64,000 bases of DNA from Parvularculaceae bacterium (GTDB taxonomy: Bacteria; Pseudomonadota; Alphaproteobacteria; Caulobacterales; Parvularculaceae): positions 1,736,001 through 1,800,000 of the forward strand of contig JAJFFV010000005.1 in assembly GCA_021776475.1 (NCBI GenBank), read 5' to 3'. The notes beneath the pieces are model-generated. The model saw only the letters and a list, made by a program, of their open reading frames with translations. It made no database searches and had not been told where the DNA came from. Positions 8,879-18,217 of the stretch are shown piece by piece. The position numbers and the translations under genes were made by a program. The first letter of the stretch is position 1. Every line of letters begins with the position of its first letter.

Positions 8879-9790
8879 ATGGAAGATCCCTATAAGGTCC
8901 TTGGTGTCGAAAAAACGATGTCGGATAGCGACATCAAGCAGGCTTACAGAAAGCTGGCCAAAAAATGGCACCCTGACTTGAATCCGGCGGATAAAGTAGC
9001 TGAGGCGCGATTCAAAGAAATATCCGCCGCATACAATCTTCTAGGCGACCCGGAAAAACGGGCGAAATTTGATCGCGGCGAAATCGATGCGAGCGGTGTA
9101 GAACGGCCTGAGCATCGTTACTACAAAGAGCATGCCGGCGGCGAAGGAGCCCGGCAGTATCGCTCAAATTCTAACTATGAAGATCTTGGCGGGATTTTTT
9201 CCGACCTATTCGCACAAGAGCAAGCGCGTGGCGGCCGTGAATTCATGATGCGCGGCGGTGATGTTCGATACCATCTCTCCATCAGTTTCCTTGAAGCTGT
9301 CACCGGCGCCAAAAAACGCGTTTCCCTGCCAGACGGATCCTCGCTTGACGTAAAAGTGCCTGAAGGAGTTAGGGACGGTCAAACCATTCGGCTGCGCGGG
9401 AAAGGGCAGGCGGGTTTAGGCGGCGGGTCTGCGGGCGATGCATTCATTGAAATCGCGGTGCAAGAACACCCAAATTTCCGACGCGAGGTCGATGATATTA
9501 TTATCGACTTGCCTATAACCATTGACGAAGCGGTCCTTGGGGGCAAGGTGGACGTGCAGACGATTGGCAAGCCGTTGCGCGTTGCAATTCCGGCCGGTTC
9601 AAGCAGTGGTCAATCTTTGAGACTGAAAGGAAAAGGTGTGAACAATAAGATTGCTGGCCGAAAAGGCGATCAGCGTTGCATCCTAAAAATCGTCTTGCCG
9701 GCGCAAGTTGACGATGAACTGAAGTCGTTTATGGAAAAATGGCGTGAGGCTCATGCCTATGATCCTCGGCTAGAAATGCGAGGCGTGTGA
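8879..9790 (+). CDS. cbpA: DnaJ-class co-chaperone CbpA
   Basis: Curved-DNA-binding/J-domain co-chaperone that stimulates the DnaK ATPase. The J domain occupies residues ~4-70 with the essential HPD at 31-33 (KKWHPDLNP). It is followed by a short Gly-rich linker and two DnaJ C-terminal substrate-binding domains (GGDVRYHLSISFLEAV, VLGGKVDVQTIGKPLRV). The zinc-finger CxxCxGxG repeats of DnaJ are absent, which identifies the CbpA type; 303 residues is the usual length. The stop overlaps the start of the modulator gene cbpM (TGATG), indicating translational coupling. Confidence 0.93.
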   Translation: MEDPYKVLGVEKTMSDSDIKQAYRKLAKKWHPDLNPADKVAEARFKEISAAYNLLGDPEKRAKFDRGEIDASGVERPEHRYYKEHAGGEGARQYRSNSNYEDLGGIFSDLFAQEQARGGREFMMRGGDVRYHLSISFLEAVTGAKKRVSLPDGSSLDVKVPEGVRDGQTIRLRGKGQAGLGGGSAGDAFIEIAVQEHPNFRREVDDIIIDLPITIDEAVLGGKVDVQTIGKPLRVAIPAGSSSGQSLRLKGKGVNNKIAGRKGDQRCILKIVLPAQVDDELKSFMEKWREAHAYDPRLEMRGV

Positions 9791-10125
9791 TGTTCAACGA
9801 ACATGAAGTCTTATTGTATATTGAAGGTGTAAGCGCTGTTCAGCTGGAAATCTGGATTACAGAGGAATGGGTCAGGCCGTCACAGAGCGGAACAGTCGTT
9901 GCGTTCAATGACGCTGACGTCGCGCGAATTCGATTAATTGACTTGCTGCACAATCAACTTGAGGTCAACGAAGAAGCTATCCCGATCATCCTATCACTAA
10001 TCGATCAGGCGATTGATCTCAAAGAAGAGATGCGACTCGTCGCGAGTGCGATTGCTGATCAACCCGACGACGTTCGGTCAAAAATATTAGAGGCGGTACG
10101 CGGGAAAAGCGCATTGAAAAGGTAA
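9790..10125 (+). CDS. cbpM: Chaperone modulator CbpM-like
   Basis: Small helical protein of 111 residues resembling CbpM, which binds the J domain of CbpA and inhibits its co-chaperone and DNA-binding activity. The N-terminal MerR-like helix-turn-helix region (EIWITEEWVRPSQSG...FNDADVARIRLIDLL) and the helical tail (AIPIILSLIDQ) fit the family. It starts within the cbpA stop codon (TGATG overlap), as usual for cbpA-cbpM pairs. The groEL remnant follows immediately. Confidence 0.82.
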   Translation: MFNEHEVLLYIEGVSAVQLEIWITEEWVRPSQSGTVVAFNDADVARIRLIDLLHNQLEVNEEAIPIILSLIDQAIDLKEEMRLVASAIADQPDDVRSKILEAVRGKSALKR

Positions 10126-10320
10126 TTTGAGCACACATAAATTCAGACGTCTTTGGTAATACGGAGCAGCCGTCCGGCCCGGACATCCATGATGTGAGAG
10201 GTTTAATCTTCTGAATTACAACATCTGCCGGATAGGTGATCAATAAATACATAGTCGTCGCGGAAAGCACCATTGTTGTCAGTATGTAGACCGTAATATC
10301 CTGTGTCAGGTTCGCCGCAG

Positions 10321-10730
10321 CGACGTCGAAGATGTATTGAACGCAACACTCACTGCCGTTTAAGAAGGTATCGTTGCTGGTGGTGGTACAGCTCTTCCAA
10401 GCAGGTATTGATATCGTCCGCAAAGCGCTCGAAACTCCGGTTCGTCAGATCACTGAGAATGCCGGTGTCGAAAGGCTCAATCGTGGTCGACAGGATCCGC
10501 CCGACAACGGTAATAGATTCGGCTTCTACGAGCAGACATAAACTCACGAGAACCTTATTGAACGCGGGGTAATCAATCTCACCAAAGTAGATCGCTCTGC
10601 CCTGCAAAATGCATCCCCAGTGGCCGGCTTGCTGATCACTGCGGAAACTGCTATCGCCGATGCGACCGGATAGGACAAATCCTTAATGATAGGCGGCGAC
10701 ATGCAAGATATGGGAGGAATGGGCTTCTAG
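10321..10730 (+). pseudogene. groEL: 3' remnant of a groEL chaperonin gene
   Basis: Read across three frames, the DNA spells the C-terminal ~150 residues of GroEL. It gives DVEDVLNATLTAV, an in-frame TAA, then [86 protein letters not shown], and a final GGDMQDMGGMGF with a stop at 10728-10730. There is one internal nonsense codon, at least three frameshifts and a deletion after GGGTALL. The equatorial and apical domains upstream are missing or unrecognisable. It cannot produce a chaperonin. Its position behind cbpA-cbpM suggests a former chaperone cluster. Confidence 0.88.
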
Positions 10731-10883
10731 CCCTATCTGATTCGTGTAAGGACTTGATCCGGTGAACTATCAAAGTTGACCTAGAAGCTGCCACAAAGGG
10801 GTGATCTGAAACAAATGAATCAACATGAACTCACACCAGGCACGCTAATCGACTCGTTTTTGTTGGGTAAGGAATAACCTTTA

Positions 10884-11963
10884 ATGACCGAAGATACAGA
10901 CCGGCTTAATCAGCGCTCGCGCTTTCGTCTACGGAGAAAAGAGGCTCTGCCACCGATAGGTAGAGAAGCGGAAATTGAAAGAGCTGTCGAGATCATTAAG
11001 GATGCCAAAGTTGCTCGGGGCGACTCTTTTCTAGCTCTTACAGGGGACAAACGCTTTATGTGGAGCGACTCTGGCCATACCTTTCTAGTGTTTGCTTCCA
11101 CCAGACGTGCGTGGATCGCAATGGGGGAGCCTGTCGGACGAGAAGGTGAGCACTTGGCGCTCGCCTTAAAATTCGCCTCGACGGCGCGAAGAGCGAGGGC
11201 CTGGGCAGCGTTTTTCGATGTCGGCCGGTCTTTCGTCACTCAACTTCGCGACAGCGGGTTTCATGCTGAAAAAACTGGTGAAAGAGCGATCGTTGACCTT
11301 GCGGCGTTCACCATTTCCGGCAAAGGAAAAAAAGACCTGCGATCGGCCCGTAATCTTGCCCAGAAGAATAATTGTCGGTTCGAGGTGCGGCCCCCTGCGG
11401 CGCTTGGGTCTTTAGAGATGCCGTTGCGGCGTGTGTCGAACGCATGGCTTGAGCGCCGCGGCGGCTCGGAAAAATCATTTTCTCTTGGCCGGTTTGATCC
11501 TGACTATCTCGCGCGCTTCACCTTGACTCTGGTTTATCGTGACGAGGAAATCGTCGCCTTTTCAAATGTTTGGACGGACAATGACTTTGGCACAATGGAC
11601 CTGATGCGTTATACGGACAATGAGCCCGGCGGTGGAATGGACTATTTGTTTACCGAGCTGTGTCTTTGGGCGCAGTCAAACAGTCTCCGAACACTTGACC
11701 TTGGGCTTGCCCCGCTTTCAGGACTGACCCAACAGGAACGCCCGTCAACAGTGGCGCGCCTTGGCGGTCTGGTTTATGCTCACGCCGAGCGGTTTTATGG
11801 CTTTGAGGGGTTGCGAGCCTTTAAAGACAAGTTTGATCCGGAATGGGAGCCTGCGTACATCGTGGCGCGAAATCCTTGGCGCGCTGCAGCGGCGGCCGTG
11901 GCGGTTGCATCGCTGACCGGCGGTGGTGTTCGAAAAATGTTGCAGCAAACGCGAAGGACATAA
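10884..11963 (+). CDS. MprF-like lysyltransferase-type domain protein (DUF2156)
   Basis: A 359-residue cytosolic protein matching the C-terminal synthase domain of phosphatidylglycerol lysyltransferases (MprF/LPG synthase C, two GNAT-like halves). Visible features are DSFLALTGDKRFMWSDSG near the N-terminus, FYDVG-like AFFDVGRSFVTQL, the KKDLRSARNLAQ segment, FSLGRFDPDYL, and TLDLGLAPLSGL. The multi-spanning flippase half of full MprF is absent, so it may act as a stand-alone aminoacyl-lipid synthase. Whether it uses lysyl- or alanyl-tRNA cannot be told. A ribosome site (AAGGAA) precedes the ATG. No operon partner. Confidence 0.82.
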   Translation: MTEDTDRLNQRSRFRLRRKEALPPIGREAEIERAVEIIKDAKVARGDSFLALTGDKRFMWSDSGHTFLVFASTRRAWIAMGEPVGREGEHLALALKFASTARRARAWAAFFDVGRSFVTQLRDSGFHAEKTGERAIVDLAAFTISGKGKKDLRSARNLAQKNNCRFEVRPPAALGSLEMPLRRVSNAWLERRGGSEKSFSLGRFDPDYLARFTLTLVYRDEEIVAFSNVWTDNDFGTMDLMRYTDNEPGGGMDYLFTELCLWAQSNSLRTLDLGLAPLSGLTQQERPSTVARLGGLVYAHAERFYGFEGLRAFKDKFDPEWEPAYIVARNPWRAAAAAVAVASLTGGGVRKMLQQTRRT

Positions 11964-11985
11964 AACGCTGTTCGTCCACAAATTG

Positions 11986-12007
11986 GAGATGTCAATTGAC
12001 AGCCGGT
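11986..12007. repeat. 22-nt exact repeat, copy 2 (intergenic)
   Basis: Exact copy of the 22 bases at 7284-7305, here in the gap after the MprF-like gene. On the minus strand it would still read RLSIDIS, so it may be a relic of a paralogous gene or a recombination scar. Confidence 0.6.
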
Positions 12008-12136
12008 CTGATTTACAATCCGTCCCTCGCCATGAACGGACATTGGGCGAACGGTTTTAATCGGTGATCCACACCGGCTTGGGGATGGCTATCGCGGCAC
12101 TTCATGGAGGCAATTAGACGACCAATGTTATACGTT

Positions 12137-12649
12137 TTATCGACCACCCAGCGGATCGGGAGGCACTTCCCCTTCGTAGCCAGGAAACTCACCTTTCAGG
12201 CATCCTGCCCACGCCGTTCCAAGTTTGGTGATGGCCTCTAGAATTTGACTTTTTTGAACCTCCGAATTTGAGCCAGGAACATATGTCCTGATGGTACCGC
12301 TCGATCCGTTTGCATATAGAAATTGCGAGACCAGGTCATTGTATTTCATCAAATATTGATTTGAGCATCTCGACTCCTCAGCTCCAAGACCTAGCGCCAA
12401 AAACAATGCCGGCTTTGAAATATCAACATTGGTGGGGTTGGTCTGTTTTTTGTCGGTGTTGCCTGTCGTATACAACAAGCCGCTTGCAGCTGGGACAGCT
12501 GTTTCCATTTCTTCAATGGTCGGTGGCAGCAAAGTTGCGGGTTCTTGTTCGTTCTCCACAGGATCCAGCATTGCAGCTGCAGACGCAGCAGAGACAGCGC
12601 CTAGTGACAGACAAAAAACTCCGCGGCATAGAAGTCTTGCTTTGATCAT
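12137..12649 (-). CDS. Exported hypothetical protein
   Basis: A 170-residue protein with a Sec signal peptide (LCRGVFCLSLGAVSAASAAA) followed by a Pro/Glu-rich low-complexity stretch. The compact domain contains two cysteines (EESRCSNQYLMKYND ... AWAGCLKGEF) that could form a disulfide. The tail is Pro/Gly-rich. No family is recognised. It stands alone between two gaps. Confidence 0.55.
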   Translation of the reverse strand: MIKARLLCRGVFCLSLGAVSAASAAAMLDPVENEQEPATLLPPTIEEMETAVPAASGLLYTTGNTDKKQTNPTNVDISKPALFLALGLGAEESRCSNQYLMKYNDLVSQFLYANGSSGTIRTYVPGSNSEVQKSQILEAITKLGTAWAGCLKGEFPGYEGEVPPDPLGGR

Positions 12650-12991
12650 ATCTCTCTTCCTTCGTCGCGCCGGGTTTCATTTCGACTTCTTCAGTAGCAC
12701 TAGCAATCGAAATTCGCCTTCTGAAGTGGATGGGTCCAAATTAGAGAAAAATCCCATTTGTCGAAATAAATCTCCTGCAAAAGGTCTACACTAAAGTCGT
12801 CTCTGATGAAATAGTGCGACGATTTGTTCAAACGCCGATGTGCGCAGGAAAGCGCTCACGCCTGGAAGCATACCTTATCCCAATATTAAGGGCGCGTTCG
12901 ACACCTTTAAGGGACGGCATCTTTCCGCCGTTGCAATTCGCCATCGAGACCTTCAGGAAAGTCCGATTGAGTCCCCCATTGCACAAAAACG
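12650..12991. other. 342-bp gap, nothing recognised
   Basis: I see no gene, repeat or clear terminator here. Several short frames exist on both strands but none resembles a protein. Confidence 0.4.
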
Positions 12992-13624
12992 TCAGAAAAA
13001 GTAATTTTCGCCTGTTTTGCTGACACCGACTCCGAAAAACTGTTCACGTCCAAGCGGACCCTTGAGCGCCGTTTGCTGAAGCGAATTGCGGCGGGTCATA
13101 CCGATAGATACGTCATCAGGTAACCACCTTGGAGCATCTGACATCAAGGCAGGCAGTGTGAGAAAGAGCCGTGTTTTGACAATATCGTCCGCGATGTAGG
13201 TGATCCCCGGATCCCCAATATACTCTTTCGCTGATGTCCCCTTTAAAGTGAAATACGGGGTACTTAGACTAATATTGTTTTCGTCATCGGTCTCAAACGA
13301 GATTCCAGTGCCGTTCAGATCAAAGTCGGCGGTCATGTTGAGTTGTTCGCCCTCCGAATAAATGTAGGCGATGGAAGTTCCCTGATAGTTGTGAAACCCG
13401 CTAGAGGCGTTGGTGTAGTAAATACTTGCCTCCACCGTTGCCCGGGCTGACTCAAGCAATCTGAGATCCAGTTGGTGTGAGTGTCCGGTGCCGCGCCAGG
13501 CTATATCTCTGTGGAAGGGTTCGTAAATCCAGAAGGCAGGATCGTCGGTGTAGCGCGTGATCGATTGGGATTCAGCGTTTGCAACTCCCACCGAGTACTC
13601 AAATCTGCCACGCAGGTCCTTCAT
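12992..13624 (-). CDS. Hypothetical protein, possibly a beta-rich fragment
   Basis: About 210 residues with alternating polar/hydrophobic segments (ARATVEASIYYTNASSG, GISFETDDENNISLST) and a C-terminal ENYFF. This recalls an outer-membrane barrel strand with terminal aromatic residue, but there is no signal peptide, so it may be the surviving end of a larger gene. The ATG at 13624 has AAGG six bases upstream; a TTG at 13669 would add 15 residues. Function unknown. Confidence 0.4.
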   Translation of the reverse strand: MKDLRGRFEYSVGVANAESQSITRYTDDPAFWIYEPFHRDIAWRGTGHSHQLDLRLLESARATVEASIYYTNASSGFHNYQGTSIAYIYSEGEQLNMTADFDLNGTGISFETDDENNISLSTPYFTLKGTSAKEYIGDPGITYIADDIVKTRLFLTLPALMSDAPRWLPDDVSIGMTRRNSLQQTALKGPLGREQFFGVGVSKTGENYFF

Positions 13625-13750
13625 ACAAGCCTTGGCGAGACGTAATGGACTGACTGAATGCGCGGTCAATGAATTGCGGCAATTTCAGCGGTTTTTCGAA
13701 ATCATTGTGACTCTTTTGAGGATGAAAAAGTCTTTCAGTTACCGGTTCTC

Positions 13751-13815
13751 GGATGTCCACTAACAGCCCAAAAGCCGACTATTCCTCGCCAAAAAGCAGA
13801 CATTGGCCCAACCCT
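13751..13815. repeat. Dispersed intergenic motif, copy
   Basis: One copy of the loosely conserved family: ATGTCCACT, then CCAAAAGCCGACTATTC, CTCGCCAAAAAGCAGACAT and TGGCCC. Similar arrangements occur near 17680-17752, 47757-47801 and 55142-55200. Confidence 0.4.
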
Positions 13816-13895
13816 ACTTATTTAGAATTATTGCTCTCGCACTTTGATCGCACTTGCTGCTATATGTTGCTAACGACCACAAGAAGGATTCACTC

Positions 13896-14336
13896 ATGCG
13901 TCAACTACTCGTCGTCGCTGGACTCCTCTCGATTCTTTCGGGCTGCGCGACTACTCCAGAGCCCTGTACACGGGACTACTTCGCCTACCAAGCAGACGTC
14001 CTGCAGCGTGACTTCGAGCGGCGACACAGAGGCGAGGTACGGCGACTTCGAACGCTTCGAAACGATCTTCAGACAAAGCCCGACCTATTTACCGCACTCG
14101 CCCTCGTTTCAGCCAAGCGCGACCTGGAGACGGTGGTCGATGACCTGCGCATACGGGTGATCCCCGAGGCCCGCGATATCGCCGTTCGGTGCGGCATCGA
14201 CGACGCCTTTGACGTGATGATGGACGGGTTCCTCTTGGAGCAAGGCATTGATCCACAGCTTGTAAGGACGCTCGGTTTACTCGATCTGTTCGAAGATCCC
14301 GCAATCAAGACAACGCTGGGGCCAGCAGCAGGCTGA
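13896..14336 (+). CDS. Small lipoprotein, helical
   Basis: A 146-residue lipoprotein: signal and lipobox MRQLLVVAGLLSILSGC, then a charged, mainly helical mature domain (FERRHRGEVRRLRTLRND) with one further Cys pair candidate (EPCTRDY, AVRCGIDDAF). The ATG at 13896 is preferred to an upstream alternative because AAGGA lies eight bases before it and the lipoprotein signal starts there. Function unknown. Confidence 0.6.
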   Translation: MRQLLVVAGLLSILSGCATTPEPCTRDYFAYQADVLQRDFERRHRGEVRRLRTLRNDLQTKPDLFTALALVSAKRDLETVVDDLRIRVIPEARDIAVRCGIDDAFDVMMDGFLLEQGIDPQLVRTLGLLDLFEDPAIKTTLGPAAG

Positions 14337-14386
14337 AATCAGCTCTGATTGATCAGGGGGCGCTCGGTACAAAAAGCTATCGTAAC

Positions 14387-14638
14387 CTAAGACTTCTGAT
14401 CGAAATAAACGCGATACAGGAACCTGCCGTCTTCAGTCTCAAATCGTTGCATTGTTAGCAATGACCACCCCAATTGATAAAGGTCAGGAAGCCTCAATAC
14501 AGTTAGATCATCTGACGGCGGCAAATCGAGTTTAGCCGAGTGTTGTTCTTCTCGTTCGCACAGCAATTGATCTGTCAGCCCGGGTGGAGCGTCGATGAAG
14601 GTGGTACATGTTTCAATTTTATCCGCATGCGCTACACC
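14387..14638 (-). pseudogene. Decayed coding fragment
   Basis: The minus strand is open from 14638 to a stop at 14387-14389 and reads like real protein (TCTTFIDAPPGLTDQLL, LTVLRLPDLYQLGWSLLTMQ, DGRFLYRVYFDQKS). There is no start codon in the open part, and a stop lies just upstream of it, so it is probably the 3' end of a lost gene. Family not recognised. Confidence 0.4.
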
Positions 14639-14879
14639 TCAGCTCCTGAAAGCGATTTGGCGGGTGATTTGATCTCATTATTGCAAGTCATTTTTTGGGT
14701 ATTCGTTTTGATGCTGCGTCAAGGCGTGTAGCACGCGAGCGCGTCGGGGTCGTTCTACCGAGCAGTCGCTTCGCCGATCCAACGCTGCGCCATTCACCAG
14801 GGCTCGATAATGCCTTATGGCGACCGTTGGCTGATGCGCCCATTGGTGTTACGTTTAATTTCGTGGAGAGGCGCGATCA

Positions 14880-17324
14880 ATGACATTCAGGATCAGCATA
14901 ATAGTAGGATTGACAATCACGCTAGTGTGCACGGCGCCCGTATCCGCGCAGGAGCTAGTGTCTGGACAAGCGCTCGAACAGCTCCTCTCCGAATTGCAGA
15001 TGCCGCTCAATCCGGATGACAGCCCTGAACCGCTCGACTCTAGCGAATACGACCCCGAGGAAGTTTGGCTGGAAAACGATCCGGACCAACAGGCCTATCT
15101 CGAGCGACTCGACAATGAACAGGGCGCTCATACTGAACCGAGAGATCTGCCTAGTGTTGATGAGATTCGCGAATTTGCCCGAATTTATCATGAAGAGGGA
15201 GAACTGGCTCTCGCTCAAACGCCGTATTTCGCGACGATCCTCACCGATGAGGTATTGGCGGCGCCCGACTGTGGTACTTTCATTCCGATCATCATTCTGT
15301 CAATCGCCGGCCAGCTTGATCTGGACGGTAGTCTTGGTTTGCAAGAAGAAGTGGCTGCAATCCTTACCTACAGTGATGATGTAGGTACTACTCTCGCCGA
15401 GAAGTTTGGCGAGGATTGGCACGTTGAAATGCCTGAGGGCGCTTTTTTTGACCCGCTTTTACAACAAGACCCGGAACAAGAAGGTGCGTATCCTGAGCAG
15501 GAAGAAGAGGCATTTCCGATCAATACGCCTCCGGGTGGGGATCAATCTGAAACTATCATCCGTTCCGATGTTCCGCCAGGCCCGGTCCCCGCGGACCCCT
15601 CGCTCAATCAGACCATTGTGCTCGATCCATCGAAAACCTGGACCGTCTCCATCGCCAAACCCCGCAGCGGCGGACCCAAGAAACGCGGAACAAACAGCAT
15701 GTTTGACGCTATCTGCAAGAAACGGGCGGCATCAGGAGTTGCGAACGTTGAGTATTGGCTGGAACAGTTGTGGGCCAGCTACACCGTTCATAGCGAATTT
15801 ACGATCCGCTATCAGCTTTGCGGCACGAACGGCATTTCGGAAGACGAGGTGGAGTGGTGGCCGAACAAAGAATATCTGATGCCTGATGGTACGAAGGTAC
15901 CGCTTAAAAAATGCAAATATTTGTCAAAAAGCTGTGCACCTCAGCACATTCAGATGATCGCCCAGAATATTCTCTATGAACGCAAGATCCTCGGCCAGGC
16001 GGGCTTCAAACTGCCGGGCCATTGGATGATTCATGTGCATGGCGGCAACATTTACAACCGCGCACGGTCCTCGGCATTTCTTGGCAACATAACGCTACAT
16101 GGCCCTGCGCACTATTTCCGTGGACTGCGTAATGTTACCTTCCATGAATACTTCCATGCTGTCGAAACCGAATACGGCTCTGAAGCAAACTACGTTGGGA
16201 ATGGCCTCAAGACAGGCGAATTTGCCGGCCAAGTGCACGGATTCACGCGGTCTACGATCTGGTGGTCACAGCTTGAAAGCCTCGCGTCATGGGCTGAGCG
16301 TGCTCTAGGCGGCGACGGTAAATATCCGACATACACGTCCCTCAAACAAAAGAGCGCCGTCAAGCGCGTTGAAGATGCACGTACACACTTGTTTTGGTCC
16401 GTGTACCATCCATTAGAATATGGCTATATGGGCGAACGCTTCGCGGCCCTCGGCAACCGGGCACCGTCTAACTGCCTCGGTTGCGACGGCATCAAACAAT
16501 ATATGAATATTCTCGACAAGTCCGGCTTTACCTGGGTGCAGCAAAGCACATCAGGTGCAACTGTGTTCTTTCTCTCCAACAAACTGAAGTTCAAATGGCG
16601 CACTTTTTATCGTGACTTCCACATGGATCTACTGTTCAGCGGTATGGACCGCAAGCTCGGCGTTAGATCTGGTAATTTTCGTTTTTTGAACCGAAAGGCA
16701 CCGCTGGATCAGATCAAGCCCTGGCCACCGGCCATGCAAACCATTCCTGTAAAGATTAATAGGGATCTCGGCAAATGCTCCTCAAGCAAACCACTCTACC
16801 GCCGGAACGCAGGTCAGGTCGGATCGCGGTATGTCCACGTCTTTACGTGCGATGCGAAAATGAGCCCTGAAGGCGCGCTTTATTTTTCAATCCCGCTTGA
16901 GAAGGGCAAGGTGCCCGACGACGTCATCATTCGCGCCGTCGGGATCAAGCTCAATCCGGCGGACATGACGATAAATACCAGTGGCTACCGCACACTGCCC
17001 GGTCAACGGATCAACGGCAATTTGCAGGTCCATCTGGTCCCGACGGAAGTTGCGGCCGGCACGCCCGTTGATTCGGCCTCCGGCCTGCCGCTCGATTTTC
17101 GTACGAACAAGACGCTCAGCGCTTTTGAAAATCGTGAAGCGTACGACAAGGTGACGCTGACCGGTTTCCGGCCAGCATACACATCTGCGACGCACCTGTC
17201 AGTGGTCGTTCGGTACCCCTACGCCTTCGGTGAATGGTGGCGGGTTTTGTCGAACCAGAGAAAGGTCAGGCAAACAGATAATTTTGTCGTCCGCCTTGTC
17301 GTCGCCGGTTACTGGGATAACTAA
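14880..17324 (+). CDS. Secreted HExxH (gluzincin-like) protein
   Basis: A large 814-residue exported protein. A signal peptide ending near VSAQE is followed by an acidic, Pro/Glu-rich region to about residue 250, then a Cys-containing globular part. Residues ~422-426 form HEYFH (NVTFHEYFHAVE), and a conserved-looking ESLASWAER follows at ~466. That spacing and the E-x-x-A-x-W pattern match zinc metallopeptidases of the gluzincin type, in which the distal Glu is the third ligand. The C-terminal ~200 residues look like a beta-rich accessory domain (GNFRFLNRKAPL ... VVRLVVAGYWDN). Substrate unknown. GGAGAGG precedes the ATG. It is a single-gene unit. Confidence 0.72.
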   Translation: MTFRISIIVGLTITLVCTAPVSAQELVSGQALEQLLSELQMPLNPDDSPEPLDSSEYDPEEVWLENDPDQQAYLERLDNEQGAHTEPRDLPSVDEIREFARIYHEEGELALAQTPYFATILTDEVLAAPDCGTFIPIIILSIAGQLDLDGSLGLQEEVAAILTYSDDVGTTLAEKFGEDWHVEMPEGAFFDPLLQQDPEQEGAYPEQEEEAFPINTPPGGDQSETIIRSDVPPGPVPADPSLNQTIVLDPSKTWTVSIAKPRSGGPKKRGTNSMFDAICKKRAASGVANVEYWLEQLWASYTVHSEFTIRYQLCGTNGISEDEVEWWPNKEYLMPDGTKVPLKKCKYLSKSCAPQHIQMIAQNILYERKILGQAGFKLPGHWMIHVHGGNIYNRARSSAFLGNITLHGPAHYFRGLRNVTFHEYFHAVETEYGSEANYVGNGLKTGEFAGQVHGFTRSTIWWSQLESLASWAERALGGDGKYPTYTSLKQKSAVKRVEDARTHLFWSVYHPLEYGYMGERFAALGNRAPSNCLGCDGIKQYMNILDKSGFTWVQQSTSGATVFFLSNKLKFKWRTFYRDFHMDLLFSGMDRKLGVRSGNFRFLNRKAPLDQIKPWPPAMQTIPVKINRDLGKCSSSKPLYRRNAGQVGSRYVHVFTCDAKMSPEGALYFSIPLEKGKVPDDVIIRAVGIKLNPADMTINTSGYRTLPGQRINGNLQVHLVPTEVAAGTPVDSASGLPLDFRTNKTLSAFENREAYDKVTLTGFRPAYTSATHLSVVVRYPYAFGEWWRVLSNQRKVRQTDNFVVRLVVAGYWDN

Positions 17325-17746
17325 AAGCGTGCTTGGGTCGGCATGGTATTTGTCACCGAGATGCGCGTAGCCATCAGCATCCTGACGTAACCAGAACATT
17401 TTACAGACCTCGGATGAGGTGTATTCGTGGGCGTAACCAACTGATCTAATTAGAAAACTTTGGTAGTAGCGGAGGAGGGGCTTTAACCCCAAGTATGCGG
17501 ATTATGATTGAGCTAAGGATCTAAATCACTCTGTCCCAGACCGTCTCAATTTGTCCGATAACTTATTGATAGAGATGAGAAAACAAAGAGCAGGCGCCTC
17601 ATCTTGTCTCAGCCTAATTCATTCAAGCTCAAGTGTATTTGTTACCCATACGAGTCCCAGGAAATAGCGGGCTAGTAGGTCATGTCCACTCGCATCCAAA
17701 AGGCGGACAAAACCCAATGGCCACTATTCGCGCCAAAAACGGTCAT
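17325..17746. other. Gap without a convincing gene
   Basis: Short frames only. From about 17680 the sequence enters a copy of the dispersed intergenic motif. Confidence 0.35.
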
Positions 17747-17752
17747 TCATCC
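17680..17752. repeat. Dispersed intergenic motif, copy
   Basis: Contains ATGTCCACT, CCAAAAGGCGGACA, CCAATGGCCACTATTCG and CGCCAAAAACGGTCATTC. The last block matches the reverse complement of 55169-55191 in most positions. Confidence 0.45.
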
Positions 17753-17977
17753 TTTGGTTGTCAGTGTCCTTATTGCCTTCGGCCCTAGCCACACAAGCAA
17801 CGCAAAGGATAGAAAGAGCAATCCTACCTTATAGCGGACCCATTCCAGTGGTTGAGGTAAATTGCCGAAAGCATGACCGGTAATTGTTGGGAGGAGCGAC
17901 CGCGTGAAATACACCGACCAAGCAGAAACGACGCCAACAAGGAATACAGATGCAAGATTGTAAAGCGCGAATAGTCG
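17747..17977 (-). pseudogene. Fragment of a membrane protein gene
   Basis: The minus strand is open from 17977 to a stop at 17747-17749 and encodes two hydrophobic segments (ASVFLVGVVSAW and VGLLFLSFALLVWLG) separated by a polar loop. No start codon occurs in the open frame, and a stop lies at its 5' edge, so it is the C-terminal piece of a membrane protein. Family not recognised. Confidence 0.4.
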
Positions 17978-18217
17978 TCAATCATGATGATAACGGACAT
18001 TCGCCGCCGATTGTGTGTGTCCCCCCCTTTCGTCAGCCGTGAGTTCCCCATTTCTCCCGTTGCAGACCGATAGATCAATTTTCAGCCATCTCGTAAGGGA
18101 TACATCGTCAGGACATTTTGTCTGGTGTGTTTAGCCATTGATATATATACTATTGACTCACACAGGACATTTGGAGCGGAATGTATATATTGGTGCGAGT
18201 GTGGAGGGAGAAAAAGC

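Noticed and set aside
10350-10607. Minus-strand 85-codon frame
   Set aside because: Complementary to the groEL remnant, which explains the sequence better.
17199-17492. Minus-strand frame overlapping the HExxH gene end
   Set aside because: No ribosome site or domain; overlaps a convincing gene tail.
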